Source: Ktedonobacter racemifer DSM 44963 (GTDB lineage Bacteria; Chloroflexota; Ktedonobacteria; Ktedonobacterales; Ktedonobacteraceae). From it: 64,000 bases of DNA. Position 1 is the first letter of the stretch, and every line of letters starts with the position of its first letter. Shown one piece after another: positions 17,307-26,049 of the stretch. A program made the translations under genes and the position numbers. Under the pieces are notes generated by a model. That model was not told where the DNA came from. It searched no databases and worked only from the letters and a program-made list of their open reading frames with translations. The stretch lies in NCBI RefSeq assembly GCF_000178855.1, contig NZ_ADVG01000003.1:2405341-2469340 (forward strand), read 5' to 3'.

Positions 17307-17792
17307 ATGACAAAGAACGAAAACACATCATCAATGCACATGTCCCGACCCCAACCCGATCCTGCCCTCTCGCGCCTGGAAAAATTGGTCGGCACATGGG
17401 AATTAAAAGGTCGGACGCTGAACTCGAAAGAGGACAACATTAGTGGATGGTCTACTTTTGAGTGGTTACCAGGTGAATTTTTTCTGCAGATCAGAGGCGA
17501 GATAACCTTTAAGGGGGTGAGAAGCCAGAGCGTGGAAATCATCTCCTATGATCCAACCAGTCAGACGTTCCCTTCAAACGTCTATTCAGATATGTCAGGG
17601 AATGTTCTTCCATACGAATGGGATGTTCAGGGCAACATTGTCACTCACTGGACGAAAGGGGCGAAGTATACAGGTACACTCAGTGAAGATGGCAACACCC
17701 TCGACGGCGGTTGGCGACCAGATGAAGGAGCAGAAGTTACAGATGGTGCAGCATACGACGCAACCATGACCCGCGTGCAGGATAGGAAATAA
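17307..17792 (+). CDS. DUF1579-like protein
   Basis: This 161-aa protein contains SRLEKLVGTWELKGRTLNSK, FEWLPGEFFLQIRGE, VEIISYDPTSQTF and HWTKGAKYTGTLSEDGNTL, a beta-rich layout like DUF1579/lipocalin-like proteins that follow SRPBCC genes in ArsR operons. ATG 17307 has AAGGAGA about 9 nt upstream. It closes the three-gene operon 120 bp after the SRPBCC gene. Its biochemical role is unknown. An independent shorter relative lies at 51601-51852. Confidence 0.75.
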   Translation: MTKNENTSSMHMSRPQPDPALSRLEKLVGTWELKGRTLNSKEDNISGWSTFEWLPGEFFLQIRGEITFKGVRSQSVEIISYDPTSQTFPSNVYSDMSGNVLPYEWDVQGNIVTHWTKGAKYTGTLSEDGNTLDGGWRPDEGAEVTDGAAYDATMTRVQDRK

Positions 17793-17835
17793 TCCCTGAA
17801 TAGACATCTTTTTCCTTTGGAGTTTACCCACCAGG

Positions 17836-18207
17836 GTAGAGCCACACTAACCGGTGGTTGAGCACAGTCGCTCCTGACGAAGACGGACCAGCGGTCGATG
17901 ACTGGATTGCGGTAGGACTCCATTAAGAAACGTCATGCGCCGCTGGGGCGGCGCACCACTCCGCATGAAAAGGAGTATACTCGAAACAGCAACCTCCCAG
18001 AGAAAAGACGACCAACAAAATACTGTGTCCGAGCGTGTTTAAGAAACTGTACTGAGGTGTCTGGGCGAACCACTCCATGTGGCCTCCTCGGCGCTCGGCG
18101 AGCGTCGAGTGAGAAGAGAACGAAGAATATACTGCACTGAAACAGACACCCGCCTTCGAGGTTGCCCTCTCAACGAAGAAGAGCAGACAAACAAAGGAGC
18201 AGGTACG
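17836..18207 (+). other. Non-coding region upstream of IS110 transposase
   Basis: 372 bp without a supported gene lie between the end of the duplicated block and the IS110-type transposase. In IS110-group elements the non-coding left end encodes the bridge/seek RNA that guides recombination, so this is where it should lie. I cannot fix the element's left end, since IS110 elements lack inverted repeats. Confidence 0.4.
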
Positions 18208-19434
18208 ATGAGTCTGGAGGTCATGTATCAGCGATGTGCAGGGATTGATGTCCATCAAGGCTTTCTGGTCGTGTGTGTCAGTGTGATTGAAGGGGGGAAA
18301 CGACAGAAAGAGATTCGCACCTTCAATCACGACACAGCAGGTCTCTTGGCCTTACGCGCGTGGCTGCTTGAGCAGCGCTGCACGCATGTGGGGATGGAGA
18401 GCACGGGCGTATATTGGATGCCGGTGTATCGTCGGCTGGAGGGCTTCTTTGAGTTGGTGGTGGCCAATGCCCAGCACATCAAAGGCGTCCCAGGGCGAAA
18501 AACCGATGTCAAAGACGCGGAATGGATTGCCGATTTGCTGCAACATGGACTCGTCAAGGCCAGTTTTGTTCCCAGCCAGGAGCAACAAGACGTACGTGAT
18601 CTGACGCGCACACGTATCCACCTGGTCGAGGAACGCTCGCGCCTGGTCAATCGAGTGCAAAAAGTGCTCGAAGAAGCAGGAATGAAACTGCCCTCGGTGG
18701 TTACTGACGTGATGGGGGTCTCAGGCCGAGCGGTGTTACGGGCCATGTGTGCCGGAGAACGTGACCCCGAGCGCTTAGCGAGCTTGTTGCTTCCAGGTGT
18801 GAAAGCGACCCATGAGCAAGCCGTCGTGGCCCTGACCGCCGAAGTACGAGTCCACCATCGCTTTCTTTTACAAGAGCTTCTCACACTTATTGATGCGCAA
18901 GATCGTGCCATCAGTCATTTGGAAGGGGAAATCGAACGGCATCTGCACCCTTTTGAGGAACAGATGACACGCTGCGAAAAGATCAATGGGGTGAGTTCGC
19001 ACATCATCCATGTCTTGATGGCAGAGGTAGGAACCGATCTTTCTCGTTTTCCCGATGCCGAACATCTCAGCTCGTGGGCCGGAGTCTGCCCGGGACACAA
19101 GGAAAGCGCAGGCAAACGACAAAGTGGACGATGTCGTAAAGGCAATCGCTATGTGCGAACGGCCCTGGTGCAAGCCGCCCATGCCGTTCGCCGCTCGCAT
19201 ACCTACCTGGGAGAACGCTACCGTCGTCTGAAAAAGCGGCGAGGAAGTAAACGTGCGGCCTTAGCCGTGGGACGCAGCATCCTGGTCATCTACTATGAGA
19301 TGATGACAACGGGGCAAGACTATGAAGAGAAGGGAGAGGAGTTTTTCCGCCAGAGGGATCGCGGCAAGGTGGAGCGCGAATTGATTCAACGTCTCAAACG
19401 TCTGGGGTATCAGATCACGCAGCCAGCAGCCTGA
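18208..19434 (+). CDS. IS110-family transposase (DEDD recombinase)
   Basis: This 408-aa protein has the N-terminal RuvC-like DEDD domain (CAGIDVHQGFLVVCV; GMESTGVYWMPVYRRLEG; HIKGVPGRKTDVKDAEWIAD) and the C-terminal Tnp_20 domain with the serine-bearing region (INGVSSHIIHVLMAEVG, FPDAEHLSSWAGVCPGHKES, KGNRYVRTALVQAAHA). It is complete. AAGGAG lies 8 nt before ATG 18208. A relic of a related transposase is at 22318-22589. Confidence 0.93.
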   Translation: MSLEVMYQRCAGIDVHQGFLVVCVSVIEGGKRQKEIRTFNHDTAGLLALRAWLLEQRCTHVGMESTGVYWMPVYRRLEGFFELVVANAQHIKGVPGRKTDVKDAEWIADLLQHGLVKASFVPSQEQQDVRDLTRTRIHLVEERSRLVNRVQKVLEEAGMKLPSVVTDVMGVSGRAVLRAMCAGERDPERLASLLLPGVKATHEQAVVALTAEVRVHHRFLLQELLTLIDAQDRAISHLEGEIERHLHPFEEQMTRCEKINGVSSHIIHVLMAEVGTDLSRFPDAEHLSSWAGVCPGHKESAGKRQSGRCRKGNRYVRTALVQAAHAVRRSHTYLGERYRRLKKRRGSKRAALAVGRSILVIYYEMMTTGQDYEEKGEEFFRQRDRGKVERELIQRLKRLGYQITQPAA

Positions 19435-19530
19435 TGGATGCTGGCATCTCAAGAGGCAGGTGAGGAAAACCACAGCCACATGGTGTGGCGTTAGGGAGTC
19501 TTTTTTGCTTTTTTGCAGCTTTTTCAGAAT

Positions 19531-21300
19531 ATATTGTTGGCGAATTAATATGGAGCAAAATATGAGATACTGAAGGAGCACAAAAAAGACAAGCATTCAG
19601 GAGAGAACCTATGTCACTCCATCCCCAAGCGATCCCGCCAGTTCCAGAAGAAACCGTACAGATAGCACGCGCCATTTTGCCCAATGGAAATACGTGTATT
19701 CATATGCGAGATGCATTAGGAACGTTTTTTCAGGATGAAGATTTCCTCGATCTGTTTCCAGCAAAAGGGCAACCAGCAGAATCACCTTGGCGACTCGCTT
19801 TGGTGATGGTGATGCAATATGCAGAGGGGTTGACGGATCGGCAAGCAGCAGATGCAGTGAAAACGCGCATTGATTGGAAATACGCCTTGAGTTTGGAAAT
19901 CAAGGATCCAGGATTTGATTTTTCCGTGTTGAGTGAATTTCGCGCTCGTCTCCTCGCTCATTAAGCCGAGCGGCGCCTCTTTGATCTGATGTTATCTCAG
20001 TTCCGAGAACGAGGCTGGGTCAAAGCACGAGGCAAACAACGCACCGATTCAACACATGTACTGGCAGCTATTCGAGCTGTGAACCGTCTTGAAAGTGTTG
20101 GAGAAACCATGCGCCATGTCCTTAATATCCTGGCAGAAGTAGCTCCCGATTGGCTTCTTGAGCGCGTGCAACCTGAATGGGAAAAACGGTATCGATCACG
20201 CTTTAGCGACTTTCGTTTACCAAAGGAAGAGAAATCGCGCCAAGAGCTCGCAGAGCAGATTGGAGCTGACGGCCGAATGCTCCTAGAGAGCATCTGGGGC
20301 AGCACAACCCATGCTTGGTTACAAGAACTCCCAGCAGTAGAGATTCTCCGAAGAATTTGGATCCAGCAGTATCACGCGTGTGAGCAGGGAACGCCTTGGA
20401 GAAAAGATCAAGAGCTTCCACCAGCGGCGCTCTTGATCCAATCGCCATATGATATGGAGGCGCGATACAGCAAGAAGAAGCAGACTGGATGGGTTGGAGA
20501 CATCGGTGCATTTCACTGAAGGATGCGATGCTGATCAGCCTCATTTTGTGCTAGAAGTCACAACGACAGCATCCACGCTCCCAGATGGAGAGGTCATGGA
20601 AGATCTTCATGAACGCTTGGCTGACAATCGGCTCCTTCCCAGCCAACACCTAGTTGATAAAGGCTATGTGGATGCCGAACTGCTTGCCACGAGTCAGCAT
20701 CGTCATCAGATTGACCTCGTTGGACCGGTTCTTCCTGATACCAGTTGGGCCTCAAAAGAAGCTGGGCGTTTTGATCATAGCCACTTCCACATCGATTGGA
20801 AGGCCAAACAGGTCCTGTGTCCGGCTGGACAGACAAGCCGAGATTGGGGACACATCCCTGATCGACATGGGAAGCCACGTCTGCGTATCCGGTTCCCTCT
20901 TCCCCTTTGTCGGGTTTGCACGCTTCATGAGAAGTGTTCGTCAACCGCAGCCAAAGTGCTCATTCTGCGACCAGATGAAGCCACCTATGTGGCACTTCAG
21001 CAGGCTCGAAAACGTCAGGAAACCGCTGAATTTCGAGCCTTGTATGCAGCGCGAGCGGGCATTGAAGGAACCGTTGCTCAAAGTGTACGTACCTGTGAGA
21101 TACGGAGGTCCCGATACATTGGCATGAAAAAACTTAATCTCCAGGCGTTTCTTACGGCGACCTCCATCAACATGCTTCGGGCTTGTCATTGGATCGCAGA
21201 AGCGAAGCTGGCAACCACCCCAACATCTCGCTTTGCAGAATTGCTCGCTTCTGTCAAGCAAGTAGCTGTTGCGTAGCTTCTGCTCATTCGCCAACAATAT
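19531..21300 (+). mobile_element. IS1182-family element, inactive
   Basis: The element has 15-bp inverted ends ATATTGTTGGCGAAT (19531-19545) and ATTCGCCAACAATAT (21286-21300) around one broken transposase gene. The exact outer edge may extend a few bases. Confidence 0.8.
19611..21276 (+). pseudogene. IS1182-family transposase, broken by a stop and a frameshift
   Basis: Three pieces together give a full-length IS1182 transposase (about 550 aa): an N-terminal part with DFSVLSEFRARLLAH, a middle part from 19967 with GKQRTDSTHVLAAIRAVNRL, and a C-terminal part with HLVDKGYVDAELLAT and YAARAGIEGTVAQSVRTCE, which holds the last catalytic glutamate. An in-frame TAA stands at about 19962. A 1-nt insertion near 20507 shifts the frame at GWVGD|TSVHFTEGCD. 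Both lesions would have to be corrected for activity. Confidence 0.88.
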
Positions 21301-21354
21301 CATTAACTGGTGAAACTGGGAGGGACTGGAAAAATCAGGCTCCATTGACAAGAT

Positions 21355-21525
21355 ATGGATATGCAAAAGACCATATTTTCCTCAGCAGTACAAAGTCGCT
21401 CCCCGCTCTGGATTGAGCCCAAGCGGCGAGGGCGGCGAAAGAAACAAAGTGAACCCACTGCTCCAGTAGCCAAGCCAACCAGCCTTCGACTGCGCAAGGG
21501 GCAGTTGTGCGCAACCACCGGATAG
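21355..21525 (+). CDS. Possible small basic protein (56 aa)
   Basis: The frame runs from ATG 21355 to TAG 21525 and encodes a very basic peptide (IEPKRRGRRKKQSEP, then PTSLRLRKGQ). There is no clear ribosome-binding site. The sequence looks like the basic tail of a larger protein, so this may be a gene fragment left by the neighbouring IS1182 element. Low confidence. Confidence 0.25.
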   Translation: MDMQKTIFSSAVQSRSPLWIEPKRRGRRKKQSEPTAPVAKPTSLRLRKGQLCATTG

Positions 21526-21720
21526 CGGGGTTCTACCTGTAATGATATCAAAAAAACATAATTTGTTACTATTTGCACTTAAAAGTACAATAAAAAAAGA
21601 AGCATAATATATGCTATCTTACAATTAACTAGCGCCATCTGACGACATCAAGAAAAGATATTCGGAAAAGTACAACACTTTTTTGTAGGACATTTTGTAA
21701 ATAGAGAAAGGAACGAACTC

Positions 21721-21951
21721 ATGAAATCTCATACACTCGCCCCCATCACACGTGATTCCTCTCTTACAGAGCAAGTAGGGATCCACGACCTCACCGAACA
21801 GGAGTTGGAGCAGGTCGTAGGTACTCAAGGCTACGGACACGATCATGACCATGACTGGGACGATCATCGTCGCTATGACTGGGACGATCATCATCGCCGT
21901 GGCTGGGGTTATAATCACGACTGGGATTATAACCGTGGCTGGCGCCGCTAG
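21721..21951 (+). CDS. Candidate RiPP/bacteriocin-type precursor peptide (His/Asp/Trp/Arg-rich core)
   Basis: This 76-aa peptide has AAAGGAACG 8-9 nt before its start. Residues 1-37 look like a leader of the double-glycine type: charged and hydrophilic with the helical motif DLTEQELEQVVGTQG, close to the LSxxELxxVxGG consensus of class II bacteriocin and related precursors, though with GTQG in place of GG. The core (38-76) contains only Y, G, H, D, W, R and N residues, arranged in degenerate repeats such as DWDDHRRY, DWDDHHRRGW and HDWDYNRGW. A strong terminator follows at 21986-22010. No protease-transporter, cyclase, radical-SAM or lanthipeptide enzyme is found nearby, so maturation enzymes would have to be elsewhere. 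The core could bind metal through its His/Asp pairs. The leader resemblance is seen; the function is inferred. Confidence 0.6.
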   Translation: MKSHTLAPITRDSSLTEQVGIHDLTEQELEQVVGTQGYGHDHDHDWDDHRRYDWDDHHRRGWGYNHDWDYNRGWRR

Positions 21952-21985
21952 CCTCATCGCCACTGTTCCAAAGGAACAAAAGAAA

Positions 21986-22010
21986 GCAGGTATCCTTACT
22001 GGATACCTGC
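21986..22010 (+). terminator. Rho-independent terminator of the precursor peptide gene
   Basis: A perfect 10-bp stem GCAGGTATCC / GGATACCTGC with loop TTACT is followed by TCTTC. It stands 35 bp after the stop of the precursor gene and closes a one-gene transcript. Confidence 0.75.
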
Positions 22011-22018
22011 TCTTCATC

Positions 22019-22260
22019 GGTATTGTCAACTTAGAGAGACCACCTACAGAAAACTGAACAGTGTGATACAATGACCCATGAAAAAGAAGGTCCCAACATC
22101 TCCCTACAAAGGGTTTCGCTTCCCGCCAGAAATTATCAGTCATGCTGTCTGGTTGTATTTTCGTTTCTCCCTCAGCTTCCGTGACATCGAAGAACTTCAT
22201 GGCTGAGCGTGGGATCGTGCTGACCTACGAAACCATCCGGCACCGATGTGTGAATTTGTC
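22019..22260 (+). mobile_element. IS6-family relic, left end
   Basis: GGTATTGTCAACTTA at 22019 is the left end of the element type intact at 12912-13774. The similarity runs through the transposase start and stops near 22260, where IS110-derived sequence begins. Confidence 0.75.
22078..22257 (+). pseudogene. IS6-family transposase, truncated and frameshifted
   Basis: MKKKVPTSPYKGFRFPPEII and following residues match the N-terminus of the transposase at 12962. One inserted base near 22196 puts a stop at 22206. The other frame continues MAERGIVLTYETIRH. The catalytic domain is absent. Confidence 0.8.
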
Positions 22261-22317
22261 AAGAAGAAAGCAGAGAGATCTTCATTATCCGTAATCTGAC
22301 TTCCTTCGCCAAAAAGG

Positions 22318-22589
22318 TCTTGATGCGCGCGGAGGCAAGCAATTTGACCGTTGACGAATGAGCGACGGTTACACTGATCACCAAAGGTGTAAGGCGATCA
22401 TACATCTCCCAGGCGTTCGTGCTTGCTTCCAAGACGACCGCATCGGATGGAAACAGGTGTTCGCCAGGCCCATGCCCAGAACGCCTCAAAGCCGAAACGG
22501 CGTGGTGTCAGCACAACGTTCTGGTGGCCATCAACAGCTCCGACAACCAGATATGTGCGGTGGAGATCCAGGGCGACAAAACGCGTCAC
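22318..22589 (-). pseudogene. IS110-family transposase N-terminal fragment, frameshifted
   Basis: From ATG 22589 the reverse strand encodes MTRFVALDLHRTYLVVGAVD and GHQNVVLTPRR, the DEDD-domain start of an IS110-type transposase. A frameshift near 22480 moves the continuation to DAVVLEASTNAWEMYDRLTP and VAHSSTVKLLASARIKT. The fragment ends at about 22318, before the second half of the domain. Confidence 0.75.
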
Positions 22590-22611
22590 CCCGGCGAATC
22601 AGAAACGGAAA

Positions 22612-22776
22612 GGGTATTGTCAACTTAAATTTTTTTGTTGATGAGCTTTCACCACTTCGATGCCATATCAGCCATAATTCTCGAATAAACAAGGGCAAGA
22701 AACAGGGCACAATCCCCACTTTGAGGTCTATTTCTCTTCTATAAGCTCTACAATTGTAATTAAGTTGACAATACCC
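22612..22776. repeat. MITE with IS6-type ends (165 bp)
   Basis: GGGTATTGTCAACTTAA at 22612 and its inverse ending at 22776 are the terminal repeats of the nearby IS6 type. They enclose about 130 bp of AT-rich, non-coding DNA. It is a non-autonomous element that the intact transposase at 12962 could move. A further partial end lies at 22787-22798. Confidence 0.8.
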
Positions 22777-23459
22777 TGCTTCCTCTCAACAATACCCTGA
22801 ATCATGAAGAAGCATCCCTTGTGCTCGACAGAATTGAGCGGAAGTGACAAAGGATATGCCGACTGAGCATACCCTTTGCGCTCAACTCAGAACAAAGGGT
22901 GTGCCATATGAGACACCCAATTTGGTACCAGGAACACAGGTGCCACTAGCAGAAGTGCTCAAAGACAGGTAAGAAGCCGTTTGGGACGACTATTTGAGAG
23001 AAAAGAGATCTACCCCACGAAACTCCGGGAAGTAGCGGTTGGTTGAACCGCTTGTCACCCGTCCTCACGACTTGCAGGCCCGTCTTGCTCGTCAATGCAT
23101 CCACCCCTACTCCCCTGGTGAGAGAGAGGTGAGGTGCAAGCCCCTGGGTTTACCCCATGGTGTCTGGTGACTACTGGCTCTCTTTCATTCATTCCTATGG
23201 AAATGACGATCGTGTCTGGGATCGTGATCTGTCACCATCATCGCCATGGGAGACAAGGCATCGGCTTCAGTAACCTCCTCAGGCAACGGCATGGTAAACA
23301 GGGAGAGATCTGTACAAGAAATGATACTCAACGTATGCAAGTAGGGCAGCATGAGTACCTTAGCCTGTTTGTGTTTCACTTCAGATGCCATTGACTGCTT
23401 GCCCTTTATCATAGACAAATGTTTCTCACACCTTTGCGCCTCCTCGACAGAGACGCAGA
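22777..23459. other. Gene-free region with a dispersed RNA-like repeat
   Basis: No protein gene is supported. The segment 23011-23160 is listed separately. The rest contains short inverted repeats only. Confidence 0.4.
23011..23160 (-). ncRNA. Dispersed structured repeat, possibly an omega-RNA/right-end relic (copy 1)
   Basis: Read on the reverse strand, this 150-bp stretch matches 58463-58613 on the plus strand at most positions, with compensated changes: AGCGGTTCAACCAACCGCT here against AGTGGTTCAACCAACCGCCACT there, both able to form the same stem. The shared blocks include CAGGGGCTTGCACCTCACCT. It has no conserved reading frame. The companion copy lies beside a TnpB element, so an origin as guide-RNA or right-end sequence of an IS200/IS605-type element is possible. 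Confidence 0.45.
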
Positions 23460-23658
23460 CACCCACGGGTTGCGCAACGAGCTTGCAGCAAGAAGCCTCT
23501 ATTGTGTAAAGGAGCTATGGAAGCCCATTCACTAAGAAAGGTTCCGGGCGCTCAAGATTGTGGAAGCTCCGCCTGATCGCAACGGGGGCAAAGGTCACGA
23601 CATGGCCTCCAGAGCCGCTTTAGGTGACAGATACAGCTCGTTGCGCAACCCGTGGGTG
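23460..23658. repeat. 199-bp unit with perfect 24-bp inverted ends
   Basis: CACCCACGGGTTGCGCAACG begins the left arm (23460-23483), and the exact inverse closes the unit (23635-23658). The interior has no gene. It looks like a MITE of an unidentified transposon. A partial arm is at 3705-3727. Confidence 0.7.
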
Positions 23659-23768
23659 CGTCCACTATTTGCTCTTGCCTGGGTGAGGATGGTATAACAT
23701 AGATAGCGTCGCGTGTCGGTGGCGGATAGCGTCAGACATGGAGGCGCCATGATGTTGAGAGGACAGAC

Positions 23769-24155
23769 ATGTCTATCAGATTCAACCACACGATCGTTGC
23801 CGCCCGAGATCGGCACGTCTCGGCAGCCTTCTTCACGCACCTCTTTGGCCTTCCCGAACCAACCGTCTGGGGACCATTCGTCTCTGTCAGGCTGGACGAG
23901 GGCGTCTTCCTCCAGTTCGCTGAACCAGGCATCAACGACATCCAGATGCAGCATTACGCCTTCCTCGTCGATGACCGGAGTTTCGACGAGATCTATGCGC
24001 GTATCCTCCAAGGTGGGATCGAACACTGGGCCGATCCCCAGGCGACCCTGCCCAGTCGCATCAATACCAATCATGGCGGACGGGGCGTCTACTTCCGCGA
24101 CCCAACTGGGCACGGCTTAGAAATCCTCACCCGCCCCTATGGTTCGGCCGCCTAA
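23769..24155 (+). CDS. VOC (glyoxalase/bleomycin-resistance) family protein
   Basis: This 128-aa protein has one complete pair of vicinal-oxygen-chelate modules: MSIRFNHTIVAARDRHVSAA with the first metal-site His, HYAFLVDDRSFDEIYARI with the second His, and GVYFRDPTGHGLEILTRPY with the last Glu. Members bind a divalent metal and act as dioxygenases, isomerases or antibiotic-binding proteins; the substrate is not readable here. GAGAGGAC lies 4 nt before ATG 23769. It is monocistronic, and a perfect palindrome follows at 24224-24253. Confidence 0.9.
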   Translation: MSIRFNHTIVAARDRHVSAAFFTHLFGLPEPTVWGPFVSVRLDEGVFLQFAEPGINDIQMQHYAFLVDDRSFDEIYARILQGGIEHWADPQATLPSRINTNHGGRGVYFRDPTGHGLEILTRPYGSAA

Positions 24156-24223
24156 CGGGCAGGGAACACAGCGATTCACGTCCTGTGCCCTCTGGTTGAC
24201 AGCACCTCAAGCTTCTTCTGTAT

Positions 24224-24253
24224 CCAGCTTCCTCTGCATGCAGAGGAAGCTGG
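24224..24253. terminator. 30-bp perfect palindrome
   Basis: CCAGCTTCCTCTGCA is followed directly by its inverse complement with no spacer. It lies 69 bp after the VOC gene. It may end transcription, or be a protein-binding dyad. No U-run follows. Confidence 0.5.
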
Positions 24254-24492
24254 GCATATGGAGATCAGTGCTCCAGGTCTGGGCCGAGAACAAAAGGAGC
24301 CAATACCCTCGAGGAAGTCGAGGCAAGGAGTCATTCTCTGTTGGTCCTCCTCTCATCCTTTCTGCCTCAGCACCTTTGTTACGGGAGAGCCTTGGGCTAC
24401 GAAAACAATACACCTCTCGTTGCGCATCGCGTGGGAGACAGGAATGCCTCAAAGGAACAGGGGCTACACCTGTGTTCACCACGAAAGGGTAT

Positions 24493-24880
24493 ATGAGTCA
24501 CCATACAATTGAGATGGAACCAAGGACCACGTGTGTGAACGAACGAAACATTTTGCTCCCCAGCTTTTTGAGGGTCCGAAATTACCAAAATTTTGTATTC
24601 TATTATTTATAGAATTATTGCCTCCAAAAAAGCGCTTTCTTGAACTCTCTCCATTGCACTGGATATGGCCTCTCAAGAAGTCGTATCCAGTGCAAGGTCG
24701 TGTGTGTTAAGAACGCCCGCGTTGTTCTTGCTGGAGAAGTGCTCTCATTTCCTCTTCTGAAAGACAATCAACTGGGCGCTCGTTATTCGGCCATGGCTCT
24801 TGTCGCGCATCACCAATGGTTGCTTCAGTGACCAGGCGCCGGGTAAACCCAAAGGGGAAGCGGAAGGTGGGATCATTAAT
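24493..24880. repeat. About 390-bp direct repeat, copy 1
   Basis: This stretch is repeated at 51145-51537 in the same orientation with about 85-90% identity. It carries the end of a reverse-strand gene and a hairpin with TTGCACTGGATA arms downstream of it (24652-24694). Confidence 0.8.
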
Positions 24881-24895
24881 GATCCACAGGAAACC
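24707..24895 (-). pseudogene. C-terminal fragment of an unrecognised gene (copy 1)
   Basis: The reverse strand reads FLWIINDPTFRFPFGFTRRL, VTEATIGDARQEPWPNNERP and ends LSEEEMRALLQQEQRGRS before TAA 24707. The paralogous fragment at 51364-51540 keeps the same protein sequence with conservative changes, which shows the frame was under selection. A stop in frame just upstream shows that the 5' part is gone. The family is not recognised. Confidence 0.55.
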
Positions 24896-25006
24896 TAATC
24901 AATACCTCGTGCACACATGTGATTCATATCTGTTGGATGAAAATGAAGAAAAACGAGCGGCAAAGAACTTTTTCAAGCTCGTTGGGCGTAAATCCTAACA
25001 TTATGC

Positions 25007-25129
25007 GGGTCTTCCGCTTCTTTGGTGAAGGATGAGCTTATTGAACAAAAACCCTGTGCTCTTTGAGCAGAGAACCAGAACCTCGCTCTTGTCCTAGTGA
25101 AGAGCTTTCACCAAACCCGCGGAAGACCC
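25007..25129. repeat. 123-bp MITE-like unit
   Basis: GGGTCTTCCGCttcTTTGGTGAA at the left and the inverse TTCACCAAAcccGCGGAAGACCC at the right frame a short non-coding core. The inner part GGTGAAGGATGAGCTTAT also occurs at 33362-33379, which suggests a family of related elements. Confidence 0.65.
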
Positions 25130-25371
25130 ATTCCTCCAATGAACCTGCCTGATAGAACTGTCATTTCGGCTCCACATCGGCCCAGAATTACGTCAGCATT
25201 AATACTTAAAAGGGGGCGCAATCGATGAAGGCAAAAACGTCGCTCTAAAAAGATGAAGCCTTTGATATAAGGGTCGTTTCTAACCGCTTTTGATGGTACC
25301 ATATTGAGAAAAGAAGCAAAAAAGGCCAGGAGGCAAGCACCTGGCCTCTTGACCATAAAGGGGGAGCAAAG
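25130..25371. other. Upstream region of the DinB-like gene with hairpin
   Basis: A stem GGCCAGG (25324-25330) and CCTGGCC (25340-25346) lies 25 nt before the start codon of the next gene. It might end transcription entering from upstream or regulate the gene. No gene is seen in this stretch. Confidence 0.4.
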
Positions 25372-26049
25372 ATGGCGAAGCAACTTCGAGTAGCGCTCGA
25401 AATTGGCCCCAAAGGCAAGAAGGTGGTGGCAGTAGCGCCGGATTGGCCCGGTCTAGAGCGCGGGGCAAAGACAGGGGAGGCCGCGCTTGAACGGTTACAA
25501 TCCTATCTTCCACGCTATGCCCAGGTGGCAAAGCTGGCTGGGATGGATGCAGAGTTTGCAACTCTCAGCACGCTTGACGTGGTCGAACACTATCCAGGCA
25601 TGAGCTCAACCGACTTCTGGAGCATCTCGTTCGCATGCTCAAGCATCGATAAGCAAGACCTATCGAGCGAAGCATTGGAACGTGAACTGACCCTGATGCA
25701 GGCGTGCTGGGCATTTTTCGACGACGTACGTGGGCGCGTATCGGCTGACATGCGCAAGGGGCCGCGAGGGGGAGGGCGTGATCGGGATCACATCGTCGGT
25801 CATACGATTCGTGCGGAACAACAGTGGGCAGAGAAGGTCGGGGTGTACACTCTCCAGAGTGCGATACTCAACGACGAGAGTCTGCAAGCGCACCGCGACG
25901 CTTATTACAGCGCCATTCGGGCGTTTCATGCGGAGGGAAAAATGGCCCGAACCTGGCCGCTGCGGTATCTGATTCGGCATACCGCGTTTCACACGCTAGA
26001 CCACGCCTGGGAAATGGAAGACAAAGACCTGACCGCTGGAGTCAGATAG
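25372..26049 (+). CDS. HicB-like N-terminus plus DinB-like domain protein
   Basis: This 225-aa protein starts with a HicB-like strand-helix unit (KKVVAVAPDWPGLERGAKTG, EAALERLQSYLPRY), followed by a four-helix DinB/YfiT-like domain. Possible metal-binding histidines are in DHIVGHTIRAEQQW and RYLIRHTAFHTLDHAWEMED. DinB-like proteins include thiol transferases and stress proteins; the exact activity is unknown. AAGGGGGAG lies just before ATG 25372. The IS4 element at 26052 inserted exactly at its stop codon, and the 11-bp target duplication keeps the stop TAG, so the protein is unchanged. Confidence 0.75.
   Translation: MAKQLRVALEIGPKGKKVVAVAPDWPGLERGAKTGEAALERLQSYLPRYAQVAKLAGMDAEFATLSTLDVVEHYPGMSSTDFWSISFACSSIDKQDLSSEALERELTLMQACWAFFDDVRGRVSADMRKGPRGGGRDRDHIVGHTIRAEQQWAEKVGVYTLQSAILNDESLQAHRDAYYSAIRAFHAEGKMARTWPLRYLIRHTAFHTLDHAWEMEDKDLTAGVR

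Larger units (their letters stand above)
15911..17835 (+). repeat. 1,925-bp inverted duplication, copy 1
   Basis: This segment recurs in reverse orientation at 51915-53839 with only scattered differences. It covers the end of the 527-aa gene, csrA, arsR, the SRPBCC gene and the DUF1579-like gene. The similarity stops sharply at both edges. The two copies have the same total length because a 1-nt gain in csrA of copy 2 is balanced by a 1-nt loss in an A run of its SRPBCC gene. Confidence 0.93.

Noticed and set aside
22019..22776. A single IS6 element with an IS110 insertion inside
   Set aside because: The internal end at 22612 has the same orientation as the one at 22019, so the 165-bp unit is an independent element and the IS110 piece lies between two units.
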